DNA from: Chitinophagaceae bacterium DXS
Lineage (GTDB): Bacteria > Bacteroidota > Bacteroidia > Chitinophagales > Chitinophagaceae
Assembly (NCBI GenBank): GCA_030345135.1
Contig: CP128386.1
Span: 3,848,567-3,912,566 of the forward strand
Direction of reading: 5' to 3'
DNA length: 64,000 bases
The translations under genes were made by a program, and so were the position numbers. Shown piece by piece: positions 46,790 through 56,533 of the stretch. How positions within the stretch are numbered: the first letter of the stretch is position 1; every line of letters begins with the position of its first letter. The notes beneath the pieces are model-generated. The model was not told the origin of the DNA, did not search any database, and worked only from the letters and a program-made list of their open reading frames with translations.

Positions 46790-47189
46790 AAAGTAATACT
46801 GAAATGCTTTCAAAAATAGGCTTTTGCGCATACCTCCGGACATTTGATTAACAGTTTTTAACAAAGAATTGGAAGGGGAGACAGTGTTAGATGTATGGTG
46901 TACGATGTACGATGTTGGCATCGGAAATCGCTGATGTCTGATTTGAGGATGTCTGATTTAGTAGATGCAACAGCGATATGCCGATAGAGGTCGCTTTGAA
47001 GGCGCCTGTTTGGCTGGCCCTCCCTTACACCTACTTAGACTTATGCCTTACGCCTGGCATCTTAACACTGAAACCTTTGCCTTATACCCAAGCCTCACAC
47101 CTGATACCTGACACCTGATACCTCACATAAATAAAATAACACCGGCTACAACCGGTGTTATTAGTATGATTTTTAAGTATTTACAGTAA
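46790..47189. repeat. Intergenic GATGTAC and ACCTGAT heptamer repeats
   Basis: Upstream of the SurA-like gene, GTTAGATGTATGGTGTACGATG (pattern) occurs at about 46886-46915, a solo copy of the inverted-repeat family seen at 29.4 and 30.1 kb. At about 47098-47126, CACCTGATACCTGACACCTG has ACCT every seven bases. No gene is seen; the infB terminator is at the far end. Confidence 0.7.
47135..47162 (-). terminator. Terminator of rimP-nusA-infB
   Basis: An 11-bp perfect stem AATAACACCGG / CCGGTGTTATT with a 6-base loop, followed on the minus strand by TTATTT. It lies 27 bp past the infB stop. Confidence 0.82.
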
Positions 47190-50100
47190 CTAGAGTGTAC
47201 GTTTAACTTCTTCCTGTTCGTAAGCAACCAATGTGTCGCCAACGTTGATGTCGGAATAGTTTTTCAGAGTTAAACCGCACTCATAATTTGTTGCTACTTC
47301 TTTTACATCATCTTTAAAGCGTTTTAAGCTGCCGAGTTCTGCAAAAGCACCTTCCTGTCTTGGATAGATAAGGATACCATCGCGGAACAGACGGATCTTG
47401 CTGTCACGTTTAATCTTACCCTCTGTAACATAACAACCTGCAACTGTTGCTTTATCAAATTTGTAAACTTCACGTATTTCAACAGAAGCAACTTCTTTTT
47501 CTTCCACTTTCGGCTCAAGCATACCTTCCATCGCGCTCTTCACTTCTTCTATCGCGTTGTAGATGATAGAGTATGTTTTGATCTGAACGCCTTCGTTTTC
47601 TGCAAGTTTGTTTGCCTGTGAAGAAGGACGAACGTTAAAGCCGATTACAATAGCATCAGAAGCTGTTGCCAGCAGAACGTCACTTTCAGAGATCTGACCA
47701 ACTGCTTTATGAACCACTCTTACAGCAACTTCTTCAGTCGATAATTTCTGTAATGAGTCACTCAACGCTTCTACAGAACCATCCACGTCACCTTTGATGA
47801 TAACATTAAGCTCTTTAAAGTTTCCGAGTGCAAGACGACGGCCGATTTCATCCAGTGTAATGTGTTTCCTTGCACGCAAGCCTTGCTCACGCAGGATCTG
47901 TGCACGTTTGGTAGCCACATCTTTTGCTTCGCCTTCGTCGTGGAATACTTTGAATTTCTCACCCGCCTGCGGAGCGCCGTTCAAGCCGAGGATCACTACC
48001 GGCGTTGAAGGGGGTGCCTCGTCCACACGCTGGTTACGTTCGTTAAACATGGCTTTGATGCGGCCAAAATGCTGACCACTCACCATCAGGTCGCCCTGAC
48101 GCAATGTTCCGTTCTGAACAAGAACAGTTGCAACGTAACCACGACCTTTATCAAGAGAGGCTTCAATGATGGTACCTGTTGCTTCCCTGTCAGGGTTAGC
48201 TTTCAGATCCAGCAATTCAGCTTCCAGCAATATTTTTTCCAACAACAGGTCCACATTAAGTCCTTGTTTGGCAGAAAGTTGCTGGCTTTGGTATTTACCA
48301 CCCCACTCTTCTACCAGTAAGTTCATCTGGGAAAGCTGTTCGTAAATCTTTGTAGGATTTGCGCCTTCTTTATCAATCTTGTTGATCGCAAAGATCATTG
48401 GAACACCTGCTGCCTGAGCGTGGCTGATGGCCTCTTTGGTTTGAGGCATCACCGCATCATCCGCAGCGATCACAATAACTGCAATATCTGTTGCCTTGGC
48501 ACCACGTGCACGCATCGCGGTAAACGCTTCGTGACCCGGTGTATCAAGGAATGTAATGTGTTTTTCGTTCGGTAATGTTACCTCGTACGCACCAATGTGC
48601 TGGGTGATACCACCCGCCTCACCGGCAACAACGCTGGCATTTCTGATATAATCCAGCAAAGATGTTTTACCGTGGTCAACGTGACCCATGATTGTAACGA
48701 TCGGAGAACGTGTCTTCAGATCTTCTTCGCTGTCAACTTCTTCTTCTTCCTCTTCTTCAAGATCATCCAATCCGATGAATTCAACTTCATAACCAAACTC
48801 GCCCGCAACCAGTTCAATAACTTCCGCATCCAGGCGCTGGTTGATGGATACCATTATACCAAGGCCCATACACTTGCTGATCACTTCAGCAAAGCTTACA
48901 TCCATCAGGTTTGCCAACTCACTAACGGTAACAAATTCCGTTACCTGTAGTTTGTTATCTTCTCCTGTTTCGCCCATTGCTTCGGCCATTTCCTGGCGTT
49001 TTTCACGACGGTATTTTGCTTTTAAGCTCTTACCGCGACCACCGGAACCGGCTAGTTTAGCCTGAGTTTCACGTATTTTTTCCTGAATTTCTTTCTGATC
49101 GATTTCTCTGTCCTGGTGTGCTATGCGCGGAGCATTTCTATTGCCGCCTCTTCTATCGTTACTTCCGCCACGTGCGCCTCCACCTTGCTGGCCGCCGCGG
49201 TTAAATCCACCACCGCCTTGCTGACCACCACGGTTGAAACCACCGCCTTGCTGACCCTGACCGCCACGGTTAAATCCGCCGCCGCCTTGCTGCTGACCAC
49301 CACGGTTATAGCCACCGCCCTGCTGACCGCCGCCTTGCTGGCCTTGCTGACCGCCGCGGTTGTAACCACCGCCGCCTTGTTGTCCGCCACCTTGTTGTCC
49401 ACCGCGGTTAAATCCGCCGCCCTGCTGGCCACCTTGTTGACCAGGATGACGCTGGAAGTTTCCTCCGCCGCCACCTTGCTGACCCTGACCTTGAGAATCA
49501 CCACCTTTTTTATCAACCGGAATGCGTTTGCGTTTGCGCTTTTCATCCCTGTTGTGAGAAGGCTTCGGCCTTGTATCACTGTCAACGGGCAATTCAATTT
49601 TGCCTAAGATCTTCGGACCTTCAATTTTTTCAGCCCTGATATTTTCGATTACTGGAGAAGAGCTATCTCCTTCGCCTGCTTCAGCAGGAGCATTAAATTC
49701 CGGTTTAACCACTTCTGGTTCTTTTACTGTTTTTTCAACTTTAGTGCTCTCTGGTTGCTGCTGTTTAACAGGCTGTTCAATTTTTTCTGCTGCAGGTTTT
49801 GTTTCTTCTGCAGTTATCGGACTTTCTTTTTTCTCTTCAGCAACAGGCTGTGGGGCCTGTGGAGCAGTTTGCTTTGGTTCTTCCTTCACAGGTGCTGATT
49901 CTTCGGCCCTGTTTTCTTCCTCTTCTTCTTTCTTCTTTACAATCTTTTTAGGTCTTGTTGAAGAATCGATTGTGGAAAGATCAATTTTATTGATGATTTT
50001 CGGTCCCTCTATTTCAGGAGCCTCAATCTTGATGACTTCTTGTTCGCCGTTTTGCGAAGTTTTAGCTTCAACCTGTGGTTGTGGCTGAGGCTGAGGTTCG

Positions 50101-50576
50101 GCTACCTCTTTCACCGGTTCTTTTTCCTGCGCAACAACTGGTTGCGGCGCTGGTTCCGGTTTAACTTCTTCTTTTTCTTTAACCGGTGGCGGAGCCACTT
50201 CCTCTTTTGCTTTTACCTCTGGTACCTCGGTTGCTACTTCAACTACTCTTTCTTCTTCCTGTTCTGCTTTAGTTTCTTCTTTTGTTGCAGGCTTCTTCTC
50301 TTCCTTCTTGAAAACAACCTCATCCTCTTCCCTGCGCTTTCTTCCCTCACCCTGAATTCCTTTAGGAATTTCAATAAGGTCTGCTTTATTTTTAGCAACC
50401 TTATCACTTTGAAATTCCTGCTGCAGGGCACGGTACATGTTTTCCGACAACTTAGCTGTAGGCTTCAGCTCGTCGCGGTTAAACCCTTTACCGGAAAGAA
50501 ATTCTACCAGGGTATCCTGGCCAATGTTAAATTCCTTCGCTGCGGCTAATAATCTTGGTAATTTAAGTTCTGACAT
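47190..50576 (-). CDS. infB: Translation initiation factor IF-2 with RGG/QGG-rich insert
   Basis: 1128 residues. IF2 N-terminal domain (about 1-55), a long charged linker rich in E, K and P (about 60-360), then a glycine/glutamine/arginine low-complexity block (about 365-480) built of GGQQGG and FNRGGQQ units, then the GTPase domain with GHVDHGKT at 631-638 and the C-terminal domains that bind initiator tRNA. It brings fMet-tRNA to the 30S subunit. Long charged linkers are usual in the family, but an RGG-type block is not. Third gene of rimP-nusA-infB. Confidence 0.96.
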   Translation of the reverse strand: MSELKLPRLLAAAKEFNIGQDTLVEFLSGKGFNRDELKPTAKLSENMYRALQQEFQSDKVAKNKADLIEIPKGIQGEGRKRREEDEVVFKKEEKKPATKEETKAEQEEERVVEVATEVPEVKAKEEVAPPPVKEKEEVKPEPAPQPVVAQEKEPVKEVAEPQPQPQPQVEAKTSQNGEQEVIKIEAPEIEGPKIINKIDLSTIDSSTRPKKIVKKKEEEEENRAEESAPVKEEPKQTAPQAPQPVAEEKKESPITAEETKPAAEKIEQPVKQQQPESTKVEKTVKEPEVVKPEFNAPAEAGEGDSSSPVIENIRAEKIEGPKILGKIELPVDSDTRPKPSHNRDEKRKRKRIPVDKKGGDSQGQGQQGGGGGNFQRHPGQQGGQQGGGFNRGGQQGGGQQGGGGYNRGGQQGQQGGGQQGGGYNRGGQQQGGGGFNRGGQGQQGGGFNRGGQQGGGGFNRGGQQGGGARGGSNDRRGGNRNAPRIAHQDREIDQKEIQEKIRETQAKLAGSGGRGKSLKAKYRREKRQEMAEAMGETGEDNKLQVTEFVTVSELANLMDVSFAEVISKCMGLGIMVSINQRLDAEVIELVAGEFGYEVEFIGLDDLEEEEEEEVDSEEDLKTRSPIVTIMGHVDHGKTSLLDYIRNASVVAGEAGGITQHIGAYEVTLPNEKHITFLDTPGHEAFTAMRARGAKATDIAVIVIAADDAVMPQTKEAISHAQAAGVPMIFAINKIDKEGANPTKIYEQLSQMNLLVEEWGGKYQSQQLSAKQGLNVDLLLEKILLEAELLDLKANPDREATGTIIEASLDKGRGYVATVLVQNGTLRQGDLMVSGQHFGRIKAMFNERNQRVDEAPPSTPVVILGLNGAPQAGEKFKVFHDEGEAKDVATKRAQILREQGLRARKHITLDEIGRRLALGNFKELNVIIKGDVDGSVEALSDSLQKLSTEEVAVRVVHKAVGQISESDVLLATASDAIVIGFNVRPSSQANKLAENEGVQIKTYSIIYNAIEEVKSAMEGMLEPKVEEKEVASVEIREVYKFDKATVAGCYVTEGKIKRDSKIRLFRDGILIYPRQEGAFAELGSLKRFKDDVKEVATNYECGLTLKNYSDINVGDTLVAYEQEEVKRTL

Positions 50577-50750
50577 TCAGTTTTTTTTATTTCACCGATC
50601 CAACCCGCTCCGGGCGATCTGTTGTTTTATTCTTAAAAGCCTTAATAGTAACCCTTCCCACGCTAAAGTACTACCGAAACAGAAATCTTATTATCAACTG
50701 TTTGTAGCAAAACCAACTGTACTTTTGCTAAGCCGGTCTGTAGAAGGCTT

Positions 50751-51998
50751 TTACTCTCTTTCAAATTCTTCTTCCAATACTCTTCTTACATCTTCTATAG
50801 TTTCTTTTTCCAGGTCTGTTCTTCTTTCAAGTTCCTCGGTGGTTAGATCCAGTACGCTGCGCGCTGTATCACAACCAACGCGTTTCAGTTCTTCAATAAC
50901 CCATGGTTCAATTTCATCGCTGAATTCTTCCAGGTCAATATCAAATTCTTCAACTTCTCCTTCATTTTCGCGGTATACATCAATATCATAACCGGTCAAT
51001 TCACATGCCAGTTTAATGTTTACACCACGGCGTCCGATAGCCAGTGAAACCTGGTCGGCTTTCAGATACACGTCCGCATGTTTTCTATCGTTATCCAGCT
51101 CCATATAACTGATTTTAGCCGGCGTTAACGAACGCTGAATAAGCAATTGGATATTGGTAGTGAAGTTAATTACGTCGATGTTTTCGTTCTTTAATTCGCG
51201 AACGATACCGTGGATACGGCTACCTTTCATACCAACGCAGGCACCAACGGGATCAATTCTGTCGTCAAAGCTTTCCACAGCAACTTTTGCTCTCTCACCT
51301 GGCTCGCGAACAATTTTGCGGATGCTGATAAGGCCGTCAAAAATTTCAGGAACTTCAATTTCGAGCAATTTAGCAAGAAAATCCGGGCTTGTTCTAGAAA
51401 GAATAATTACAGGTGTGTTATTTTTCATATCAACCCTGCGAACTACAGCCCTGATGTTTTCACCTTTTTTGAAATAATCCTGAGGAATCTGCTCACTTTT
51501 GGGCAGGATTAACTCACTTCCTTCTTCGTCAAGCAACAAAACCTCTTTTTTCCAAACCTGGTATACTTCTGCGCTGACAATTTCACCTATTCTTTCACTG
51601 TATTTCTTAACGAGCACATTCTTTTTAAGATCGCTGATACGGCTTGCCAGCGTTTGTTTTGCGGCAAGGATAGCGCGGCGACCGAAATCGAAGATATTTA
51701 CTTCTTCGTACAATTCTTCACCCACTTCAAAATCCGGCTCAATCTTCACTGCTTCATTATATTCAACTTCAGCCAAAGGATCCTGCACTTCCCCATCTTC
51801 TACGATCATACGCCTGCGGATAATTTCCAGGTCACCTTTTTCGGCATTAACAATTACGTCGAAATTGTCATCACTGCCGTATTTCTTGCGAAGCAAAGTT
51901 TTGAAAACATCTTCAACCACCTTCATCATGGTAGGACGGTCAATATTTTCTGCATCTTTAAATTCCTGGAATGCCTCAATTAAGTTGATACTTGCCAT
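50751..51998 (-). CDS. nusA: Transcription termination/antitermination factor NusA
   Basis: 415 residues: N-terminal RNA-polymerase-binding domain (about 1-125), S1 domain (about 130-200), KH1 and KH2 (about 205-350, with VGACVGMKGSRIHGIV and AIGRRGVNIKLA), then a short C-terminal helix-hairpin-helix tail. It binds the elongating polymerase and controls pausing and termination. It lies between rimP and infB, the conserved order. Confidence 0.96.
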   Translation of the reverse strand: MASINLIEAFQEFKDAENIDRPTMMKVVEDVFKTLLRKKYGSDDNFDVIVNAEKGDLEIIRRRMIVEDGEVQDPLAEVEYNEAVKIEPDFEVGEELYEEVNIFDFGRRAILAAKQTLASRISDLKKNVLVKKYSERIGEIVSAEVYQVWKKEVLLLDEEGSELILPKSEQIPQDYFKKGENIRAVVRRVDMKNNTPVIILSRTSPDFLAKLLEIEVPEIFDGLISIRKIVREPGERAKVAVESFDDRIDPVGACVGMKGSRIHGIVRELKNENIDVINFTTNIQLLIQRSLTPAKISYMELDNDRKHADVYLKADQVSLAIGRRGVNIKLACELTGYDIDVYRENEGEVEEFDIDLEEFSDEIEPWVIEELKRVGCDTARSVLDLTTEELERRTDLEKETIEDVRRVLEEEFERE

Positions 51999-52061
51999 TG
52001 CCTTATTTTTAAAAGCTTTAAGCCGATACGCCGTTTGCCTGTTAGCAAAACGGGCGGCGGA

Positions 52062-52532
52062 TTAAAATTGTATTTGAACTGTTGTTGATTTTATATTAGT
52101 AAATGGAATTACAATTTGCTGTGTTACAGCCTTTTTTCCCTTGCCTTCGGTATGTTCGATAATGATATCGCTTTCCGCTACCTCCAGCAGCTTCCCTTCC
52201 TTAACTGCACCATCATTGAAAACCACTTCGACCAACCTGCCCACGTTTTTGACATATTGCCTGTTATTTTTCAGCGGCTCTCCAACGCCTGGCGAAGAAA
52301 CTTCCAGGGAGAACTCTCCTTCCGGATACATGCCTGTTTCTTCAATTAACTTGTACAGCTTCCTGTTGAATTGTACACATTTATCAACTGCTATACCTTT
52401 ATCGCCATCTATAAAAACCTTGATGTTATTCGTCGGTTTTATTTTAACATTCACTTTAAAATATTCAGGTTCTTCTGCCAGCAGTTTGTCAACCAACTGT
52501 TCAATAACCTCTAACTGTGTATCTGTTGCCAT
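52062..52532 (-). CDS. rimP: Ribosome maturation factor RimP
   Basis: 156 residues, two-domain RimP needed for 30S subunit maturation. The motif VSSPGVGEPLKNNRQYVKNVG in the N-terminal to C-terminal transition is typical (pattern only cited). First gene of the rimP-nusA-infB operon, with a strong hairpin 126 bp upstream of its start. Confidence 0.94.
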   Translation of the reverse strand: MATDTQLEVIEQLVDKLLAEEPEYFKVNVKIKPTNNIKVFIDGDKGIAVDKCVQFNRKLYKLIEETGMYPEGEFSLEVSSPGVGEPLKNNRQYVKNVGRLVEVVFNDGAVKEGKLLEVAESDIIIEHTEGKGKKAVTQQIVIPFTNIKSTTVQIQF

Positions 52533-53431
52533 AGTAAAACCCGGAATTGAAATTTATTCTATATAATCTTCGAAAGAACAGTTTTATGTTCTTTCCCAAT
52601 ATCTTTAAAACGCTGTAAATAAAGGGTTAAACTGTCCCGGAGACGTCAGGTAAAAAGAGAAGGGAACGATGTCGTTCCCTTCTTTACTTCTTTTCCGTTT
52701 GCAAATGTAGGAGAAAAGATCGAGCCAGCAAAAAAAAGCTGTCAGCTATTAGCTATCAGGTATCAGCTTTTTTCCTCGCTCTTTGAGTTTCTGATTCTAA
52801 TTGATGATAATCTTCCCAGTTCTCCAATAATAAATGATCCCGTTAATCCTTTAATCTCTTAAATCAGGTCTGCATCAGCTTTTAGCTACCAGCAGAAAGC
52901 TATCAGGTGTCAGCTATCAGGCATCAGCTTTTTCCGCGCACCTTGAGGTTCTTATTCTTTTTCGCGATAGTCGTTCGAAGATTAAATCCCATTAATCCTC
53001 TAATCTGTTAAATCCCGGTCCGGACTGGTTTTTAGCTGTCAGCTATCAGGTATCAGCTTTTTTCCGCGCACCTTGAGGTTCTTATTCTTTTTCGCGATAG
53101 TCGTTCGAAGATTAGAATCCCATTAATCCTCAATCTGTTAAATCCCGGTCCAGACTGGTTTTTAGCTGTCAGCTATTAGCTACCAGCTTTTTCTTCGCAC
53201 TTTGAGTTTCTGGCACTTATTGGTGATGATCGTCACAGTTCTCTGGTAAATATGAATCCCGTTAATCCACTAATCCTCGAAATCCCGGCCACGACAAAAA
53301 TCCCGGTCCCAACAAAAATTCCAGCCCCAATCATAATCCCGCTAATCCACTAATCCTCTAAATCCCGGCCCCGACAAAAATCCCAGCCAGTTTTAACACC
53401 TTTTCCCAATCGTACCCTTTAACTTTGCCCC
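52533..53431. repeat. 900-bp repeat-filled intergenic region
   Basis: No gene is seen. Contains AGCTATCAGGTATCAGC-type heptamer words at about 52738-52770, 52880-52935, 53035-53060 and 53160-53195. A 130-bp block (TTTCCGCGCACCTTGAGG at 52931 and 53061, then TTTCGCGATAGTCGTTCGAAG, then ATCCCATTAATCC) is present twice with about 95 percent identity, and a more diverged third copy follows. The end is a series of AATCCCGGCC/ACAAAAATCCC words (about 53275-53395). Confidence 0.8.
52658..52683 (-). terminator. Orphan hairpin upstream of rimP, possible leader attenuator
   Basis: A 12-bp perfect stem AGAAGGGAACGA / TCGTTCCCTTCT with a 2-base loop, followed on the minus strand by CTTTTTAC. No gene ends here on either strand, so it may terminate transcription in the leader of rimP-nusA-infB. 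Confidence 0.55.
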
Positions 53432-53692
53432 ATGATCAAGATTATACTTTCCATTCTGCTTTTCTATTTTCTGTATAAACTGGTGTTCGATTTTATTGTG
53501 CCGGTTTCCAAAGCAACCTCACAGGTAAGGAATAATATTGAACAAATGCAGAAAATGCAACAAGAGCAGTACAGGCAACAACAGCAACAGCAGCAAGCCC
53601 AGGCGCAAGCTCAGGCTGCACAACAGCGGGCAAGTGCTGCACCAAAGTCAAAAAGCGACGACTACATTGATTTTGAGGAAGTTAAGAACTAA
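53432..53692 (+). CDS. DUF4834 family small membrane protein
   Basis: 86 residues: one N-terminal membrane helix (about 2-22), a glutamine-rich coiled region (about 33-65) and the family's acidic C-terminal signature DDYIDFEEVKN. The family is confined to Bacteroidota and has no known role. Single gene with its own terminator. Confidence 0.85.
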   Translation: MIKIILSILLFYFLYKLVFDFIVPVSKATSQVRNNIEQMQKMQQEQYRQQQQQQQAQAQAQAAQQRASAAPKSKSDDYIDFEEVKN

Positions 53693-53702
53693 AAAATAGC
53701 CA

Positions 53703-53728
53703 GGGAAGACGAGAATCTTCCCTTTTTT
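53703..53728 (+). terminator. Rho-independent terminator of DUF4834 gene
   Basis: GGGAAGA / TCTTCCC stem, 6-base loop, then TTTTTT. Confidence 0.9.
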
Positions 53729-53739
53729 ATGCCCGCTTC

Positions 53740-53923
53740 AGTCTATTTAAGTACGAGTTACGAAGTACGAAGTACCTATGTTCAGCAGCCCAATTTCCCT
53801 TCATCCTTTCTTAGGTTTACGCCTCAAACCTCAATCCTTACACCTACCTTACGCCTTACACCTGATACCTTACGCCATTGCACCTTCATTTTCAATTTTC
53901 AATTGTCAACTTTCAATTAAACA
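53740..53923. repeat. AAGTACGA, ACCT and TCAATTT word repeats
   Basis: AAGTACGAGTTACGAAGTACG at about 53749-53775 belongs to the 108-bp array family. ACCT/TTACGCC words follow (about 53820-53880), then TTTTCAATTTTCAATTGTC (about 53887-53917). No gene is seen. Confidence 0.6.
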
Positions 53924-54538
53924 TTATAGCCCCAGATCCAGCACTGTCTTAGGATGCACCAAATGAATTGTTTGCAAGCCAGCTTTTTGCGCGCCTTCTA
54001 TATTTGAAAAAGTATCATCAATAAATACAGTTTCTTCCGCCAGCAGGTTTTCTTCGGTTAAAATATGGGTGAAAGATTCCGGATATGGCTTTCTAAGGCC
54101 AAGCTCGTGAGAATAGTAGGCCTTTTTAAAATAATGATTAAAATCGGGGAAGCCCGTTTGCTCTGTAAAGCTTACTATAAAGGCATCGTAGTGGATCTTA
54201 TTGGTATTTGAGTAGAGGTAGACATTGTATTTTGTCCTGATCTCATCCAGCCAGACAATTCTATCTTTTGGAAAATCAAGTAATAAAGCGTTCCATGCAT
54301 CCCTGATCTGTTCGTTGGTGATGGGTTCGTAGACTTCTTTTCTGAAGCTGTCGTAAAACTCTTCTGGACTTATTTTACCGGTTTCCAGCAACTCAAACAT
54401 GGGAGTAGCATGATGTTGCGTAAAATGCTCTTTGAAATTTGTAAGACCTGCAGCGGCGAATGCTTCATTGGTTTTAGCAAAGTCAATATTCATAAAAACT
54501 CCGCCCAGGTCGAAGATGATGTTTTTAATGTTCTGCAT
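53924..54538 (-). CDS. HAD-superfamily phosphatase
   Basis: 204 residues with HAD motif I at IIFDLGGVF (nucleophile D10), motif II SNTNK, motif III lysine in LGLRKPYPE, and motif IV VFIDDTFSN. It has a C1-type helical cap (about 20-85). It dephosphorylates small metabolites; substrate not determinable. Single gene. Confidence 0.9.
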   Translation of the reverse strand: MQNIKNIIFDLGGVFMNIDFAKTNEAFAAAGLTNFKEHFTQHHATPMFELLETGKISPEEFYDSFRKEVYEPITNEQIRDAWNALLLDFPKDRIVWLDEIRTKYNVYLYSNTNKIHYDAFIVSFTEQTGFPDFNHYFKKAYYSHELGLRKPYPESFTHILTEENLLAEETVFIDDTFSNIEGAQKAGLQTIHLVHPKTVLDLGL

Positions 54539-54573
54539 GCAACAAAACTAACTGAATGATTTTTACAAAATAT

Positions 54574-54604
54574 CTTGGATTGTATTATGTTTTTTCTATT
54601 TTTG
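54574..54604 (+). promoter_or_regulatory. Promoter of the CAU tRNA gene
   Basis: CTTG (54574-54577), 19 bp, TATTTTTG (54597-54604) matches the Bacteroidota promoter and lies 44 bp before the tRNA. Confidence 0.7.
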
Positions 54605-54648
54605 CGCTCCCTTAGCGTTAGCGAATTGTTATGCATTTTGCTAACTCA

Positions 54649-54722
54649 GGGCCTATAGCTCAGCTGGTTAGAGCACCTGACTCATAATCAGGGGGTCCCT
54701 GGTTCAAGCCCAGGTGGGCCCA
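54649..54722 (+). tRNA. tRNA with CAU anticodon (probably tRNA-Ile2, possibly elongator Met)
   Basis: 74 bases that fold as a cloverleaf: acceptor GGGCCTA / TGGGCCC, D-arm GCTC..GAGC, anticodon stem CCTGA / TCAGG with loop CTCATAA (anticodon CAT), T-arm CCTGGTTCAAGCCCAGG. CCA is not encoded. Its acceptor stem looks like that of tRNA-Ile, so lysidine-modified tRNA-Ile2 is favoured. TilS identity elements cannot be checked here. Confidence 0.92.
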
Positions 54723-54751
54723 CAAAAGTTGAAAAACTTAAAATTTATAAG

Positions 54752-54779
54752 AGCCGCGTAAGAGATTGCGCGGCTTTTT
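54752..54779 (+). terminator. Terminator of the tRNA gene
   Basis: AGCCGCG / CGCGGCT stem with a 10-base loop, followed by TTTTG, 30 bp after the tRNA. Confidence 0.88.
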
Positions 54780-55227
54780 GTTTGGGGAACCACTGAGGCA
54801 GGGAACCACGGAGACACGAGGGCACGACGGTACACGACGTTTTTTGCGATCGTGATTGAATCGGTAAACATGATCCTGCTGAACACGCGCGCCGGGAGGA
54901 GTTTAATTTGGACCTCCGGATATTCCTCTTCGAAATGCAGAACTATTAAAAAAATTTCCTGACCGAATTCTCAAACATCAAAGGCCGGAAAGGAAGATGT
55001 TATCAGTATCGGACAATGCTCGATTTGATTATGCAAAAGCCAATTAAAAGTTTGTTAAGTCAATAAAGGATAAATTAGCGTTGCCTTCTTGCCTCCTTAT
55101 TCGCCAGACCTGTATGCTACGTAGATTATCGGCATTTATTAAGACGCTTATTACATATTGTAGCAAAATCAAAACGTGACATTTTATTTGTAACATGACA
55201 GTAGTTCTAATTTTACTTTTTTTTTAC
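54780..55227. other. Gene-poor stretch with CACGGAG repeats and unclear remnants
   Basis: CCACTGAGGCAGGGAACCACGGAGACACGAGGGCACGACGG-type words (cited by pattern) occur at about 54789-54840, the same family as at 4.85 and 13.4 kb. The remainder has no open gene. A short reading at about 54956-55067 on the plus strand, with EFSNIKGRKGRCYQYRTMLD, vaguely resembles the N-terminal associated domain of ISAs1-type transposases, but it is too short to call. Confidence 0.4.
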
Positions 55228-55575
55228 TTAACACGACTCTTGTTTTTTCATCTTTTCTTTCATTAGTGCTATTTGTTGCGCCATGTCTTTGTTCTGAGCA
55301 TGCAGCCTGGATACAACAACACTTAAGTGAAGCAGGTAAATCAGGATAGCAAATATGGCACCCGTAAATACCAGGTTGGGCGCTTCATACACACCAAACA
55401 GCCTGGCCATAATGCCCAATCCATCTCTCCAAAAGGAAAATGTAATTAAGATAGTTGTGCAAACAATCCAAACGATCGAATACTCTTCGCGCAGTTTTCC
55501 TTTTAATATCAGGCGAGTGATGTAGCTTAAGAAGAGTAGACTTGCAATGATAGTGATGACCTGGATCTTTGCCAT
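55228..55575 (-). CDS. DUF2304 family membrane protein
   Basis: 115 residues with three predicted membrane helices (about 5-23, 32-52, 66-90) and a charged helical C-terminus ending KKQESC. DUF2304 proteins are commonly encoded directly beside GT2 dolichol/undecaprenyl-phosphate glycosyltransferases, as here, and are assumed to help in lipid-linked sugar transfer. The start overlaps the end of the glycosyltransferase gene by 49 bases. Confidence 0.87.
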   Translation of the reverse strand: MAKIQVITIIASLLFLSYITRLILKGKLREEYSIVWIVCTTILITFSFWRDGLGIMARLFGVYEAPNLVFTGAIFAILIYLLHLSVVVSRLHAQNKDMAQQIALMKEKMKKQESC

Positions 55576-56303
55576 TTGAATTGAGTTTTAAGACGCATAA
55601 AAGTATAAAAAATTCCAAGCGTAACCTTGCACATATAGTAAACCGCAGAGAATGCGCTGATGGATGAAACACCACCTTGTCGCTCATTCATTTCAACCGG
55701 AATTTCTTTAATGGTTAATCCGTTCAAAGCAAAAACGATAATGGACTCAGGCTCGGGATATTTGTCCGGGTAGTATTGTACAGACAATTCCAGTGCGCGT
55801 TTGTTAAACAATCGAAAACCTGAAGTATTATCCGTAACTGTGATACCGGTCAGTGCTCTGTTTAATTGTTTGAAATAACGAATGCCCGCCCTTCTTGCAG
55901 TAGATGATTGAAAACCTTTTTTTTCCAGGAATCTGGAGCCGATCACAATATCACAATTGCCTTTTTCTGCTTCACTCAATAAGTCGGGAATAACAGATAC
56001 CGGATGTTGTCCGTCTCCGTCTGCCTGGATCGCATAGTCAAAACCGTTTTCGTATGCGTATTTAAAACCGGTTTGCATAGCACCGCCGATGCCCAGGTTT
56101 ACGGGCAAATCCAATAAAACTGCATCTGAAAACCTTCTTACAACATCGGCTGTATTGTCTGTAGAGCAATCATTTATTACGGCAGCTTTCAATTCAAAAT
56201 TTTCATCTATCGTAAGCGAATAAAGTTCTCTCAGTAATGGACCGATTGAAGCAGCTTCATTGTAGCACGGAATGATAATTAATACTTTTTTAGGTTGAGA
56301 CAT
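55527..56303 (-). CDS. GT2 family glycosyltransferase (polyprenyl-phosphate sugar transferase type)
   Basis: 258 residues. IIPCYNEAASIGPLLREL opens the GT2 fold, then NDCSTDNT, and QADGDGQHPVSVIP with the metal-binding DxD-type acidic residues. C-terminal membrane-associated segment. It likely loads a sugar from a nucleotide donor onto undecaprenyl phosphate, for glycan or protein glycosylation. It is paired by overlap with the DUF2304 gene. Sugar unknown. Confidence 0.9.
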   Translation of the reverse strand: MSQPKKVLIIIPCYNEAASIGPLLRELYSLTIDENFELKAAVINDCSTDNTADVVRRFSDAVLLDLPVNLGIGGAMQTGFKYAYENGFDYAIQADGDGQHPVSVIPDLLSEAEKGNCDIVIGSRFLEKKGFQSSTARRAGIRYFKQLNRALTGITVTDNTSGFRLFNKRALELSVQYYPDKYPEPESIIVFALNGLTIKEIPVEMNERQGGVSSISAFSAVYYMCKVTLGIFYTFMRLKTQFKWQRSRSSLSLQVYSS

Positions 56304-56489
56304 AGGCTATTGGTTGTCGATACCGGTTACAAAGCTAAAGTATAAAACAATTGCAAATGAAGCGGTACAGAAAACCTTAAGTGAACCCGGTTTCAATAAT
56401 GCTAAAATTTAAAGTCAATTTGAAACACATATAAACACGTGATCGTATAAAATAATGGGTAATTGTTATCGTATTGTATGAAAGTGTTG

Positions 56490-56497
56490 TAGATTTG
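56490..56497 (+). promoter_or_regulatory. TAnnTTTG -7 box before the hydroxylase-sulfotransferase cluster
   Basis: TAGATTTG is an exact -7 match 36 bp before the start at 56534. A TTG at 56463-56465 is the nearest -33 candidate but with a 24-bp spacer, so the promoter call is tentative. Confidence 0.4.
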
Positions 56498-56533
56498 AAA
56501 AAATCCAATTAAAAAAGTCCTCTACCACTGCTT

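Noticed and set aside
49116..49607. Thr/Ala- and Val/Ala/Ser-rich frames over the infB repeat
   Set aside because: They are other frames of the IF-2 low-complexity block, where infB has clear homology.
54950..55067. ISAs1-type transposase remnant
   Set aside because: Only about 30 residues of weak likeness, with stops close on both sides and no inverted repeats found.
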